Positions 12,304-24,059 of a stretch of 64,000 nucleotides of DNA are shown piece by piece. The notes below the pieces were generated by a model, which made no database searches, was not told where the DNA came from, and was given only the letters and a program-made list of their open reading frames with translations. The translations under genes and the position numbers were made by a program. The first letter of the stretch is position 1; every line of letters begins with the position of its first letter. The stretch spans positions 3,782,001 through 3,846,000 of the forward strand of contig OY744468.1 in the NCBI GenBank assembly GCA_963556145.1, read 5' to 3'. Source of the DNA: Hygrocybe punicea (lineage: Eukaryota > Basidiomycota > Agaricomycetes > Agaricales > Hygrophoraceae).

Positions 12304-12532
12304 GCTCGGTCAGGCATCACAAAGAACGACGGCAAGTTATTGTTATTCCAGGGGACTACGCTAACAGCTTACAATGGCACTTCAATACAGGCACTTCGAT
12401 ACAGCGATGCTGGCAACTTTGCAGGGGATACAGTATGATTATATAGGTGAGCGTCATAACAGGTTCAAGCCTTCCAAAAGCCTTCGCACGACCTCTTATT
12501 GCCACAAAGCCCGTTTACTCATATTTCCTGCC

Positions 12533-15500
12533 CTAGGACGAGCCAATGTCTTCAATAATGATGCGTTCACTTACCCTGTTCAGGGGTTTCATTACTACTG
12601 TGTCTTTATCCCATTGGCGGAAAATAGCATGGCATAGCGGATGCCAATCGGGGATCACGGTCGGCTGTTCCTCCAACTCTGCCATCCAAATACTCGCTCC
12701 AAAATCTGGCAACGTTTGGAACGGATCGAGGAGGGTACTTTCCAATGGTAAGAATTTGTGAACGACTAGGAAGAAATACTCTGTGAACTGATCCTGCTGC
12801 ACCGGGCACTGTACCGAGAATATTTGTCTGATTACGGTGGGTATGAGCGTATTGCTTTGCAGATTTTTGATAAAGATGGTACTATCACGTTTCGAAGCAT
12901 GAGCAATTGCATACTTGAGGCCACGAACGGTATGGCGTATATGGGGAAATACTCTACGAGGCGTGCACCATTGGGTGATTCTGGCATGCAGCCCTTGTGA
13001 GATGGATGCAAGGGCATGATGTACATTGTCTTCAAGAAGCTTGAGTTTTTTCCATTTGATATCCTCTCGTGCTGTTGTGACAGGACCAGTATCGTCGAGC
13101 TTCAGAGAACGAATGTCCTCCATCAAAGTTCCGTGAGAATCCTCACCCCAGCACATTGTGAGCAGAGGTGTCAATGTCTTGAGAACTTTGGGGCAACTTG
13201 GCCTTTGCAGAAAAGCCTTGATGTTGGATGCCGTGCAGAATGTTTCCAGCATGGTCCTTTCCAGTTGGCCTTCGAGAGCAGTGAGTTCAAATGCCAAATA
13301 CTATCTGGGTCATCGCTCACCTAGTTTGTTGTTCATGTTATATTGCTGCAGAAGTCCAATGATCCTTTCAAATGGGAAAGTCCGCCAGCCGTGCATCGGC
13401 CCAAAGTACAAAAGTTGAGGACCCAGATGCATTGCAGCATGATGGTTAGGATGAAGTTTCATCTCCGGAAACATGTCGAGCAAACTCTGGAGGTACGCAT
13501 GCATGTTCCTCATGTAGTTGTCGACATGCACTTGAGAGGTCTTGTGCGACGTCGCCCAGTGGATAGCTGTTGCAAGGAGAAGAGTACTCTGGAGGATTTG
13601 ATCAGAGGTGATCTTTCTCTTCTTCCTGTAGTTGTCATCCGACGACATCTGTACCAGGGACACGGGTAGGTCAAACTCGATGCATGATCGCCACTGGTCT
13701 GCCTTGAGTTTACCATGTTTTGGCTCACCGAGGTTGGGCGGCGGGGCAACGTGCCATGATGGTCGCGTGGTTTTGGCGATGTGCTTTCTCACTCGAGCAA
13801 TTTCGTCTTTTGTCAGGTGTGCATCCTTATATCCTCTGTGGCTCGTCTCGTCGCTAACGTAGTGAGGCAGACCGGGCAGACCGGGCAAACCATTGTCCTC
13901 TTCAAGCGATCTTGACTCCGGAGCCGACTGGACATTATTGCTGTCGACATCTCCTGATAGTATTATTGATATCATATCTTTCTTGGTGCTCTGCTCTGGT
14001 ATTCTCATACCCCTCTCGTTGCACCAAGCACGCAGCACGTCGACCTTCAACTTACGAAGCTGGCTGGCAGTCGGATGCGATGAAAGTTTTGGTCGGGCTT
14101 CTTCTAACTCAATCTGCACTTGTGTGTCATTCTGCTCTTCTTTTGTGTTTCCGACGGGTGTGCTGATGCCGAGCACGATACGGTGGTGGAACTGTACCAG
14201 ACCGAGGAATAGATTATGCCTGCCATCAACTACGACGTGTCACGTAGGGTTCCAGTATGGCAATCGCAGCAATTCTGACCATTGGACGCCATATTCACGA
14301 AAGATCTTTTGCTTTTTTTGCTTCATTCTTGCACTTTGCCATTTCAGCGACTGTTCCAGGTGAGTCCTATGATTGCGCATTTCCCAGGACGTCCAATCAA
14401 TGTTGTTGATGTCCGATTTCCGTGTCATACAGAATGAGCAGAAGTATTCGGCGGGCCATGCTGCACACCCATTAACTTTCTTGGAAGCCTGCAGGTCATT
14501 GACAGATTCGGATATCGTGCACTGTGCCAAACGCCCTCTTGCATATTTGTGCGTTCTTGTGAACCAAGTTCCTTGTGACCAGGATATAATAAGTTTTGAA
14601 ACGATTGGTCGTAACAGGTGATTGATTTGTTCACGAGATGGCTCTCTCGGACCAGGGATAATCCCGACGATGAAGAGATTTTCTGACTTGTACCGAAGAT
14701 TAGGTGGGAGATTCAAGCATGCCATGACAATTGAGCCCACAGATGCGGATTTGCCAGCGGCCTTGTTCTGGTAGGGATTAAACCAATCTACACACAGGCT
14801 CCAGGCTAATCGTAGTTCCCCATTCCTCGTTTCGCACATGAAAGGCTTGTCGTCGGGACCTTTGAGGGTGCGTATGGATGCGCCATCCTGTACGTCGCAA
14901 AGCTCGTCGGCTTCTTGCCAATGTTTCCGTGATTCTAAAGCATCTTCAATCCCTGGACGGCTAAGTAGATTCCCAATGAAGGCATCGAAGTCTTGCATTA
15001 CGAATGGTTTAATTGGGATCCTGATACTCTCGCCCTCCTTCACGTGTTGGGTCGTCAACCTCGCACGACAAGGTTGGCTGCGCTCCGTGGCTTTGTAATT
15101 GCAACGTGGTGGGTACACCAGTACACCACCCTTCATATCCAGTTCATACAGTGCAAAGCATTCGGGACAGGTAGCGTAGGTCGTTGTTTTCGCCTCCAGG
15201 TCAAACTGTTTCCAGACTGTGCGTATATCTCCTGGAAAAAACTTCAACAGATATTCTTCTTGCAGTGTTAAATTTTCCTTTGAACTACACCAAGCAGCCT
15301 CCACCATCACTTTCAAGATGCCAAGCGATACATTGCTCCACGTGCGAGAAAGGTGACTGAATACATTCAAGATGAGGATGAGGAACATTGCGATCACCAG
15401 GATTGGATTCACATGAGTGAGAGGGTGATTGAAGAATTTGTCTGCAGGGGTGGTAGCTTCAGTCGTGATGAATGTAATTAAGGTGCATACCTGTGTCAAA

Positions 15501-15942
15501 GGTCACATCTGATTTATGTTGTGCAGCTTCCATCTGTAGTGCCTTTCCCAAGTTCATAAATCCCTCGAATGCAAGGGGAGGTACCACGGGAAGGCTCCTG
15601 CCCTTCTCATTCTCCAACGTAGATTTACCAGGTGTTGCCTGTGACGAAGGGCCGTGGGATGCGAGACCTGAATTATGTTGGCATGAGGACTGGACTCTCA
15701 GGTCGTCCCTAAGTATCATCTTGAATACTTCGCATACTAGGGCATCCTCGACGTCGGTAGAATCCTGAATTGTGACAGGTTGGGAGGTCTACCAAGAGAT
15801 GATCATAATGTACCAGTAAATGAGACTTATTTGACGTTGTACCCACTGCAGCATGCGCATTATATTCATGCCTTTGCTTTTCATTAAAATCAACTGGCTT
15901 TCCGCCAGGTCCACAGATCGAGCAAGTACACAAGCAACTCAT
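12533..15942 (-). pseudogene. Tnp2-type transposase gene with in-frame TGA
   Basis: The first exon starts MSCLCTCSICGPGGKP (Met at 15942), a Cys-rich start as expected of a zinc-binding N-terminus. After short introns comes a hydrophobic stretch (HPLTHVNPILVIAMFLILIL), then Cys-containing segments (CPECFALYEL). The Tnp2 core carries SLCVDWFNPYQNK (the DGFNPF-like acidic motif of CACTA transposases) and FIVGIIPGPREPSREQINHL, a hallmark of the family. The text continues YWNPT-stop-HVVVDGRHNLFLGLVQFHH. The TGA at 14240-14242 is in frame with the following exon and sits where related proteins have Arg. The C-terminal part (13297-12533) is a helical region of unknown role. The enzyme would cut and paste its element; this copy is probably dead unless the TGA is bypassed. 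Confidence 0.8.
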
Positions 15943-16116
15943 GAATCGAATATTGGAAAAGATCAAGTTGCGATTGGTTATATAGTGACAAACTGTGCTT
16001 GACGACGGAGTTACAAGAGCAAGGATAGTACAAGATAATAGTACAAGATAATAGTACAAGAAGAATTATAATACTAGGCGAGCTTTGAAAAATTAACAGC
16101 ATGAGCGGTTGATATC

Positions 16117-18154
16117 CTAGAGGCGACTACAATTGAAGGAAATGTACACTGAGTGTTTGGGGAAAGCACGTCCTTGTCTCACCAAATCCGCGAATCTTTT
16201 CAAGCTTGATAGCCAGTCTGAGCCATATGAGCCATCATATAATGTGACAACATCCAGTTCAGGAAACAAGGATATCCATCGGAGGCAACCAGTCTGTGGA
16301 AAGGAATGGAGGTCCGTGATCACAATGGGTTGCCAAGAAACTAACTCACCAGGATGTCACCGTCAAACTCGAAGTCATCGTTTGAGAATGATAAGATTTT
16401 CAAGCGGCCCAGCAAAGTTTTGAAACCGACTTGCTGGATGTCAAAACTGAGCACGGATGTGGCTGCATCGACAGGAAGGGTAATGGATAATTCATTGAGC
16501 TGGTCGCATGCTGGATGTTCAAGAATGTTGTTGACCGACTCGAAGGTAAGTCCATCAGGACTGGGGTAAATTGTCAGCCTTTCAAGTTCAGGCGGAGGGG
16601 AGAGACAGGTTAATAACGGCTCGAGGACGTGAGGCGGACCGGATAAATCATGAAGATCCGATAAAAACAGCCAAGGCGACAACGTAACATTGTCAGTTTG
16701 GGATATTTCCGGTGGTGTGATGTGTAGTTGCTGGACGCGAATGTGACGGGACAGGAAAGCCATGATCGACACCATTGGCGCATCGCTGGAGACGTTGAAT
16801 CTGACAAGAGTTGGGATATTGATCTGTCATAGAAATTGTTGCCAATGATTGGACCACATCTTGAGCAATGAGACATTCAACACAGTCAAGTTGGTTGCAT
16901 TGAGGATGGTGATAGTCCATGGCCTGAACTGATTCATCAGGAGGCCCATAGACATCCGGAGCGTGCTGAAATAAAATGGGCACTGATTTTTTGAGATCCA
17001 ACTATTTGGCGTCATGCGAGGAACATTGACGAGTGGGAATTCGGTGGGTTCGCCTGGAAAAGAGACGGATAGATCCTGGCATCCTCTCACGTTCTGCAAC
17101 ATGGCCAAGCTTGCCTCGATAAGGTGGAAGGGAAGACAAATTGAAAGATAGCGAGTGAAAATCGAGGAATGGCATGTTTCGAAGAAAGCTCTGATGCAGT
17201 GGGTTTGCGCATCGGCGACAGACTGGAGTGACGAGAACTGTAGGAAAACGCTGTCCAGTTTCTTGAAATAGCAAGACCGATGCCAAACATGCAGGGCTGT
17301 GAATTGTGGAAGTGTCGTGATCGTAAGAATGGCAAATCCTCCTGGAAATTTGAGGCCATGGCGTTTAAAGTATGATGCAGTGAAGATCTCGCAGAACAAA
17401 TGGGAGATGGTTGTCAGTCGGTGGAGGGTTGCGTCATCAACGAATTCGCCGACCATCAAACAGAGTTCTACCGGTAACGAGGGAGTTTTCAGCGTGGAAG
17501 AGTCAATAAGCTATAAAGATGTCCTTCGATAAATATGTCCAGCAGGACCAATGAGATTGCTAATCTCACCGCAATCTTCTTAGACAGGCGGTTGTCGTCT
17601 ACATCCTCACAAGCCTTTCGCTTCAAGTTTCTAGACAGTGCAACCTGACGATCTGATGACGTTTTCTTCGCGGGACGCCCATCACCACAGAAATCCTCCG
17701 TCACATTGTGTGGGCGTTTTTTCTGAATTGATGTTTGAGTGTCGATAACATCTTTTGAATCATGTACATACCGGAAAGACCAATGAGATGGGTAGTGAAG
17801 GGTAGTCTGAACCTTCACAAGCCTTTCGCTTCAAGCTTCCAGACAGTGCAACCTGACGACCTGATGAATGTTGACGGAGGGTAGGTCTTGGCATACTCAC
17901 TGATGTAAGATGGCCAGATGGCTCCTCTGAGTTATCTGACCGAGCATATGACATTTTCTTCGCGGGACGCCCATCACCACACAAATCTTCCGTCGCTTTG
18001 CGTTTGCGTTTATTCTAAGCTGAGGTTGAGTGTCATCAATCACATATTTCAACTCATCTACATACCGAAGGCCTGAAAGCTCGCAACGATAGAAAGGACT
18101 GGTAAGATAGGCAATTTTGAGTGAGGAGTGTGAGGAGTGCAACAATTGTTTCAA
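16117..18154 (-). CDS. F-box/LRR-like protein carried by the Tnp2 element
   Basis: An F-box-like core is read across 17490-17340: LPVELCLMVGEFVDD, LHRLTTISHLFCEIF. About 330 residues follow with a Leu-rich, LRR-like rhythm (LSPPPELERLTIYPSPDGLT, LNATNLTVLNVSLLKMWSNH). A final exon at 16117-16320 ends FNCSRL. F-box proteins recruit substrates to SCF ubiquitin ligases. Upstream exons are Lys/Arg-rich, with a motif related to CGDGRPAKK occurring twice because an exon block is duplicated (17564-17760 and 17790-18060). Five or six introns of about 50 nt are inferred. The start is uncertain; a Met at 18154 is the longest option. It lies between the transposase and the right terminal repeat, so it is likely cargo or host gene capture. 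Paralogues are abundant in Agaricomycetes. Confidence 0.6.
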
Positions 18155-18389
18155 GGCTTGGAAGGAGAAGTCGGCTGAGAGAGGATCCCATTCTGAGTTA
18201 TGCGATATGTATTGCTGAATTCACGGCAGATACAGCCTTATATACACTCATAGCCAATATCGTCATAGGCCCAACGACGAGCAACCAATTGTGAAACCTG
18301 TTGTCCTGATCAGAATTGAGTCGCTTGCCATACAACAGATAGAGGAATAACAATAATCACTTGCCGTCGTTCATTGTGATGCCTGACTG

Positions 18390-21300
18390 AGCCGCTCATG
18401 ACAATTCGAGATCCATCATCATTCAGGTGTTTGTAGTCATTCTATTAATTTCTATGTACTAGGTTCTACTAGAGCTACACTAACGATGCAGTGGCGCCGC
18501 TTGATGGTGAGACGAAGACAAGTGGAAAGGCTTATGTAATCAAAGCCACTGATGTTTTGTGGTGACGGATTTGGCAAGTGCAAAATACATCACCACAAAA
18601 CAATTTGGTAGCTGCTTACATAAAGCTTTTCTTCTTACTTTCTGACTCCCATCTCCAAGTCTCGTGTAGTAGATATGTAGGATACAATGTATAATTGTAG
18701 TGCCTGTTTCGATTATCAAGCTTATTGTTGCGATTAAGCAGCGTTGGGATATCAATCCCTAGTTTCGTGGACAACAACCGCTCACCGCTCACCATGGTAC
18801 TGCCTGCCAGTGGCAATTGTCTTATGAACGCCGCTCACCAAAGGCCTCTGTCAATTGTCTCCAATTTATAACTGCACAGTATCCGAGAACGATTTCCAAG
18901 TTAACATGCCCGATTCCAATCCGCCCAACCTGCTGCAATTTACTGCGTGGGGTCTCCAGCTCTTGAAAAGGGTGGGTCTCGCTGGACCTTCGAGACCGGC
19001 ACAGGCAAATTGGCAGAACCCTTCGCTCACGCTACCTGGTTATCATCGACACTTGTATAAAGGCTACGAGTATCGTGAACTCCTGGACCGTCCTCGTACT
19101 GTTAAGGAGGGAGATCCCGACAAAGTATGGGAAGCTGTGCCTCCTGTAATCCGACCGACTATCCTCTGCCGTTCTCCTTCAGTCAGTGGGCTACCTCAAC
19201 CTCGGATAGCTTGCTCACACTAGTAATCTGTAGGTTCCATCGGCTTTGCAGTGCACTTCAGAAATTATGCCCATAGCTTCTGAAGGATCTTTGGAGGTTA
19301 TTGCTCGTGAACCGACGTCTGCGCCCACCGACCCACTTTTGGCAACAACTTGTGCATTCTCAGCGCTATCCATCCATCCGCCCATCACTCTCAACGCGCC
19401 GATGCAAAACTCCACCCAGCAGATTCCTCCTGCAACGGCTTTTCCAGCCCCTTCAAACGACTCACAGGTGTCATCGCTATCCTTATCTGCACCATCTACC
19501 AATCTGCTTATGATCACTCCACCAACGCCTAATGTGTCCACATCCATTGCGCCGATGCAAAATTCTGCGCAGAGCATTTCTCCCGCAACGGCCCTCCCAA
19601 TCCATGTATTGGCCAGACCTGTGCCAGACAACTACTCTCGTCACATTCACCGCGACTTGGCATCAAACGTCGACATGAATATGTCCGAAGAGCACACCCC
19701 ACCTGATATGGTCCCCGCGGCACTAGCTGCACCGAGACCATCCACACAACATGTCAATGTCATGGATAAGGACACGGAAATGACCATAGACAGTTCCCAA
19801 CCCAAAGGACTGGCCCAAAACGTTCAGCATACACCGTCCAATACCCGTTTCCCATCACAACCCACCACAACGTCTGGAAAACCCTCAAATGCCATGTCCA
19901 CCGCGACACAAACCACTCCCGTTCATTATCCCTCTTCTTCGAACGAGAATTCTTCTAATGTCGTGCCCGTTGCGGCACAAACCGTGCCGGCTCATCAAAA
20001 CCCTAGTGTTCCAAATTTCGCTGGCTTGCAAGACATCGCACAATTTCTAGAAGACACTGTGCAGCATGCTCTTCATTCCAATATAGATGAAGCGCTTGAA
20101 TCTTCCGCAGATCGAGCACTCCACAAGTTTGTCGAGACATTCCCTTTGAAGTGCGCTTGTAAAGGCAAGGGCAAGGGCAAGGGCAAGGGCAAGGGCAAGG
20201 GCAAGGGCAAGGCGCAAGACAACGCGGAGTCCGACTCCGACTCCGACGAAGAAGAGAATTATGTCTATAAATCCAAGCCGAAGAGGAAGAGGGGTCCGAG
20301 GGGAGCTGTCAATTTTCTTCATGTACGCCAATTTCTTATCAAATCTAGTGTCCCTGTTTTGACGCCAGGTATGTAGAGTGCTTTGCGAGATTTTCTCCGA
20401 CAGAAAGCTCTGCTCCCCTCTTGGGCAGATCCAATGCCCAAACAAGTCCCTCAAGCAGTCATCGAAGCCTTTGAGCGTGAGGGCCATCCTGTTCCGGACC
20501 GCAACAACATCAAGTTGGACTGGAATGCTTCCCTTTATAATTCTCGGTGGAACAAGATGGCGATTGGTTTCATCGCTGAAACCTTCCTTGAAAACGTCCA
20601 ATGGGGTGATTATCCTGCGGTGAAATACGATCAGAAGATGATCACAATATCTTTGATCATCCAATTTGTTCAGATAAAGCTCGCTCCGGTTTCCACCAGA
20701 GCATATTGAGAACGTGTAGCATCAGAAACAATTGACGAAGCATTGCTTGCTCATATCCAACAGATGCCAATACGAGACTTGACGCGCAAGTGAAGATATG
20801 GTCGGAGGAAAGGAGTCTGTCTTATTTTTACTATACGATTTCCGCAACGCTAATGTCGTCTACAGACGTATGAGCGACGCTCGCAGATCATCAAACTCAA
20901 CCAGGACAGAGATCCCGAAACCTGGTCCCGCATCGGCAACATTCTCCGTCGCCTCGATATCGCAGGGATGAGTTCCGATGAGAGTGAACCGGAGATGCCA
21001 AGGCCAAGGAGACGGAATGATCGGGATTGCAAGAAGGTCCGACGTGTTTCAATCGAGTGGATGAACCCAATGATCTCGACACTCTGGACTGTGGTCGAGA
21101 CATATGAAAATGTCCCCTTCGATGCCATCCTTCAACGTCGTGGTAATGCTGCACTCAGTCGTGAACATGTTGCAGCAAGGATAGACAAAAGCAGAGCGCC
21201 AGTATTTGGCCTACCGCACAATTGGTACAATGAAGATTGGTATCGCAATCTCGAAAGTTATGAACAGAAACAACTTGCCGCGAAACCCGACGAACCTATT

Positions 21301-22211
21301 CCGAAGCTGGTACGTCGTCGATTGCTGGTGTGTTTGCCTGCTTACATTTTGAAATGCAGGCTGCAGCGGTTCGTCGTGGATAGCTGACACAAAAGTTTGT
21401 ATGGTACCTGATAGTAAACAACGTTGTAGTTTTTTTATTGTATGTGTGAGCACCACGAGAAAAGCAGCAGCAGTGGCAACGGCAACGGATAAAAGCTGGC
21501 TACAGGTGCGGTAAGGCTATCTTTGATCGTCTACTAGTCTTTGAGCCTTACCAAGTTTACACAGAACCAGCGGCCAGTGGACCAGATTCAGTAGAATAGT
21601 TACACACTCCTGGCAATATACACTCCTTCCCTCCTTCGATGTTTTTTTCTCTTACCAATTCAACCATTTTGCACGTCTGTTCTTGTCATCGACGCTCCCA
21701 TCTTACATCATATCTTACATCGTGTTTCTACCACGTTCGGGTAAGCAACTTCATACAGATGGTTCATTGATGCTCTTACCGGCTTCTAAGACCTCAAAAC
21801 AAAATGAGTGTTCCGTTCACTGTCATTTGGGGGGATTTTTACAGCAAGAAGCGTGGCAAGCATCCACATGGCGACCGACGAATTATCCGGCATTGCCACT
21901 TAAAAGCCCTCCGGATCAACAAAATCGGGAGTGCGATTGTTAGGTACGTTCTTTTTTTGCTCTTCTTGAATTGAAACAGGAAGGTGACGCCCGACAGGTC
22001 TAGTTGGCATGGTGAAAGTGGGAATGACTGGCTCAGAAGAGGTCATCTCACTGTCAATTTCAAGTGGATGGATGGTTCACACATGACAACAGCGCACGTA
22101 TATTATTGCGATGAAGCATACTTTGAAATGTAAGGAGGTCTCATCTACACAAATACGCGTATATACTGCCCTTACAATGAAGTATGGAAAGGTGCAGGGC
22201 GCGGGACGCAT
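18390..22211 (-). repeat. Right arm of palindrome 1
   Basis: Mirror image of 1-3822. The outer end (22211) corresponds to window base 1. The next bases, ggtgaggaggtgaag, have no partner inside the window. The inner 430 bp (18390-18824) is an inverted copy of the 430-bp repeat and also forms the right terminal repeat of the Tnp2 element. Confidence 0.95.
18906..21383 (+). CDS. GMSSDES-family protein, right copy
   Basis: Mirror copy of the gene at 829-3306, with the same translation in every segment compared. The first exon starts MPDSNPPNLLQ at 18906 and is spliced near 19183 (gtcagt donor) to about 19231 (ctgtag acceptor). It continues VPSALQCTSEIMP. The GGCAAG hexamer array at 20160-20212 encodes a Lys-Gly tract, followed by the acidic run and the KPKRKRGPRG patch. 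The last intron (gtacgt...tgcag) ends near 21360 and the stop is at 21381-21383. Two identical copies in opposite orientation mean any transcript could come from either. No function is known. Confidence 0.6.
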
Positions 22212-22925
22212 GGTGAGGAGGTGAAGTGTGGGAGTATGGAAATCCACTGCTATATCAGCGGCGGAAGCGGGCCTCTGAGTGGCCACCAAGTGGGCCTCTG
22301 AGCGGCCCGCTCAGTGGGCCACTGAATATCTGGAAGCCAGATAATATAAAATTCTGGCTGGGTATCTGGAAGTCAGAAACTGAAGCAAATAATTTATATT
22401 TCCTGATCGATATCTTCCGTCCTAATAGTTAATGTATTTTGTAGACAAATAGGATTAATTTTTACAGAATATCAGGTCGGTATCTATGGCTCAGATAGTC
22501 TAAACAATTGAGTTGATTTCCACGTTACGGATATCAGTGGGAATATTTTAAGAATTTGACTAGTTTTCTGTATTGCAAATACCGCTACAAAATAAGGAAA
22601 ACAATAAGAGCGAGAATAATTATACTTTCGGGAAGCACTATTTTGTCTCTAGAAATTGTTTCCAGAAATGTTTATTTTCTGTATAATATCCATATTGGAG
22701 ATAACAATGAAAATAATTTCAATTTATAAGTCATTATCTAGACATTATTCGAAGCAGAGATATCTTCCCATGTCTCCTGTGTCACCGGTAGGAGAATCGT
22801 ACCCGTACCCGTACCCACGGCTACCCTTACCCGTGACCCGTGCGGGTCGCCATACCCATGCCATTCACTATATATCAACATCAGTTCCATCACACTTCAA
22901 GGCGTTTCCTAACATAGCAACTTAC
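22212..22925. other. Gene-free spacer
   Basis: A/T-rich DNA with no convincing ORF. Near 22255-22325 there are short GC-rich palindromic bits (agtgggcc/ggccactg). At 22800-22860 a run of acccgt hexamers resembles the ends of the hAT-type element at 26128-27030 and may be a remnant of a related copy. Confidence 0.5.
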
Positions 22926-22950
22926 GGTTAGGGTTAGGGGTTAGAAACTT
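22926..22950 (+). repeat. Left telomere-like tip of element B
   Basis: Two perfect TTAGGG units plus a degenerate third, at the exact boundary between unrelated flank and element sequence. Basidiomycete telomeres use TTAGGG (established). This is too short to be a working telomere. Confidence 0.75.
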
Positions 22951-23070
22951 CAATAAATCTTCCACATCTGCATGACATTATGTATATACAATTATAATGA
23001 CACGAACAACCAATTCAAGTGTGAAAACAAAGAGACAGAAATGCAAATGAAGTTAGAAAGAAAAGTCATC

Positions 23071-23122
23071 CAGTCTTGATCAAGAAGGAGGAGCTCTTCT
23101 CCTTCTTGATCAAGAATGACTG
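23071..23122. other. Subterminal hairpin of element B, left
   Basis: The sequence tcttgatcaagaaggag faces ctccttcttgatcaaga across an 8-nt centre (gagctctt), a near-perfect inverted repeat of about 17 bp per arm, 144 bp inside the tip. Equivalent hairpins lie at 35384-35433, 45313-45363 and 61322-61372, each at about the same distance from a telomere-like tip. Confidence 0.8.
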
Positions 23123-24059
23123 ACCAGAGAAATAATGTCAAAATATTTCAAAAACATAACAAGAATTGTAAAAGAGGCCATGAAAATACAAACAAAACAA
23201 AAAATTTAGACAAATACAATACATCACCTATTTGTACAATGTCAATCATACAAAGATTAATAATAATGAAAATAAGACTTACCCAATGAAGTTTTGTCGA
23301 TGCCACCAGGCCCGCTACAAGTAGGTTGCCTAGCAAGGAAATCCAGGTGGATTCACCCTCCCTGAACTTCTAATATTGGAAACCCATGGTGGCCAGTGCT
23401 CATTGCTGAGGACCAGCCACCGACAGTGGAGCATACAGAGATGCTACAATCTTCATTGACAGGGATACTTCAAAAACAAACTGTCAGTACTGAGGTAATA
23501 GTCATCAAACACTTAGCTGGATGCAACCAGAACCAAGATGATACTCAACAGCAGAAAAAGAACATACCATAATAATAAAGTTGCCCTGTGAATGAAACAG
23601 ACATGAGAACAAAGCCTGAGGAAATTACATACCAGTTATGCCAATGACACTCCAGAATCTCTGGTTGTTGCCCAGTACAACAACCAAGGATCCTGTAGTG
23701 TCACCCAAGGTGGTAGTGGTGGTAGTGAGCCAAGATGAAAATTTCAACCATGTTTGATGTGCTTGCATTTATTTGGTTACGTGACTTACACATTGTGTTG
23801 ATTGTTATGTGATGTCCTTGTCATGTGATGTGCTGGGTGCCCAGCAGGTGTGACATGTCGTGTCCCTTGATGATCATGTGATACCTGTCACACCTCGACC
23901 TTAATTAGCTTGATATTACATTGGCTGTTTCCGGCACTTGCTGAGCTCCAACACTTCATATATATACATTAATTTTTCATATTTTCAAGGCAAAACTGTG
24001 TACAGTTGAGATATATTGAGACTACCTTACAACTTGAATAAAATATTATCCAACCAGCG

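Larger units (their letters stand above)
11873..18822 (-). mobile_element. Tnp2-type (CACTA/Plavaka-like) DNA transposon with ~480-bp terminal inverted repeats
   Basis: The 430-bp repeat at 11873-12303 is followed by cggtcaggcatcac...gaacgacggcaag. The complement of 18335-18822 has the same order, so both ends share about 480 bp of inverted repeat. The element is about 6.95 kb and carries a Tnp2-like transposase (12533-15942) and an F-box gene (16117-18154), both on the minus strand. I could not find a matching target-site duplication (left flank ...caacaacaag, right flank atgaacgccg), and the ends are not the canonical CACTA. The right terminal repeat coincides with the inner end of the palindrome-1 right arm. 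The boundaries are an inference from the mirrored repeats. Confidence 0.6.
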
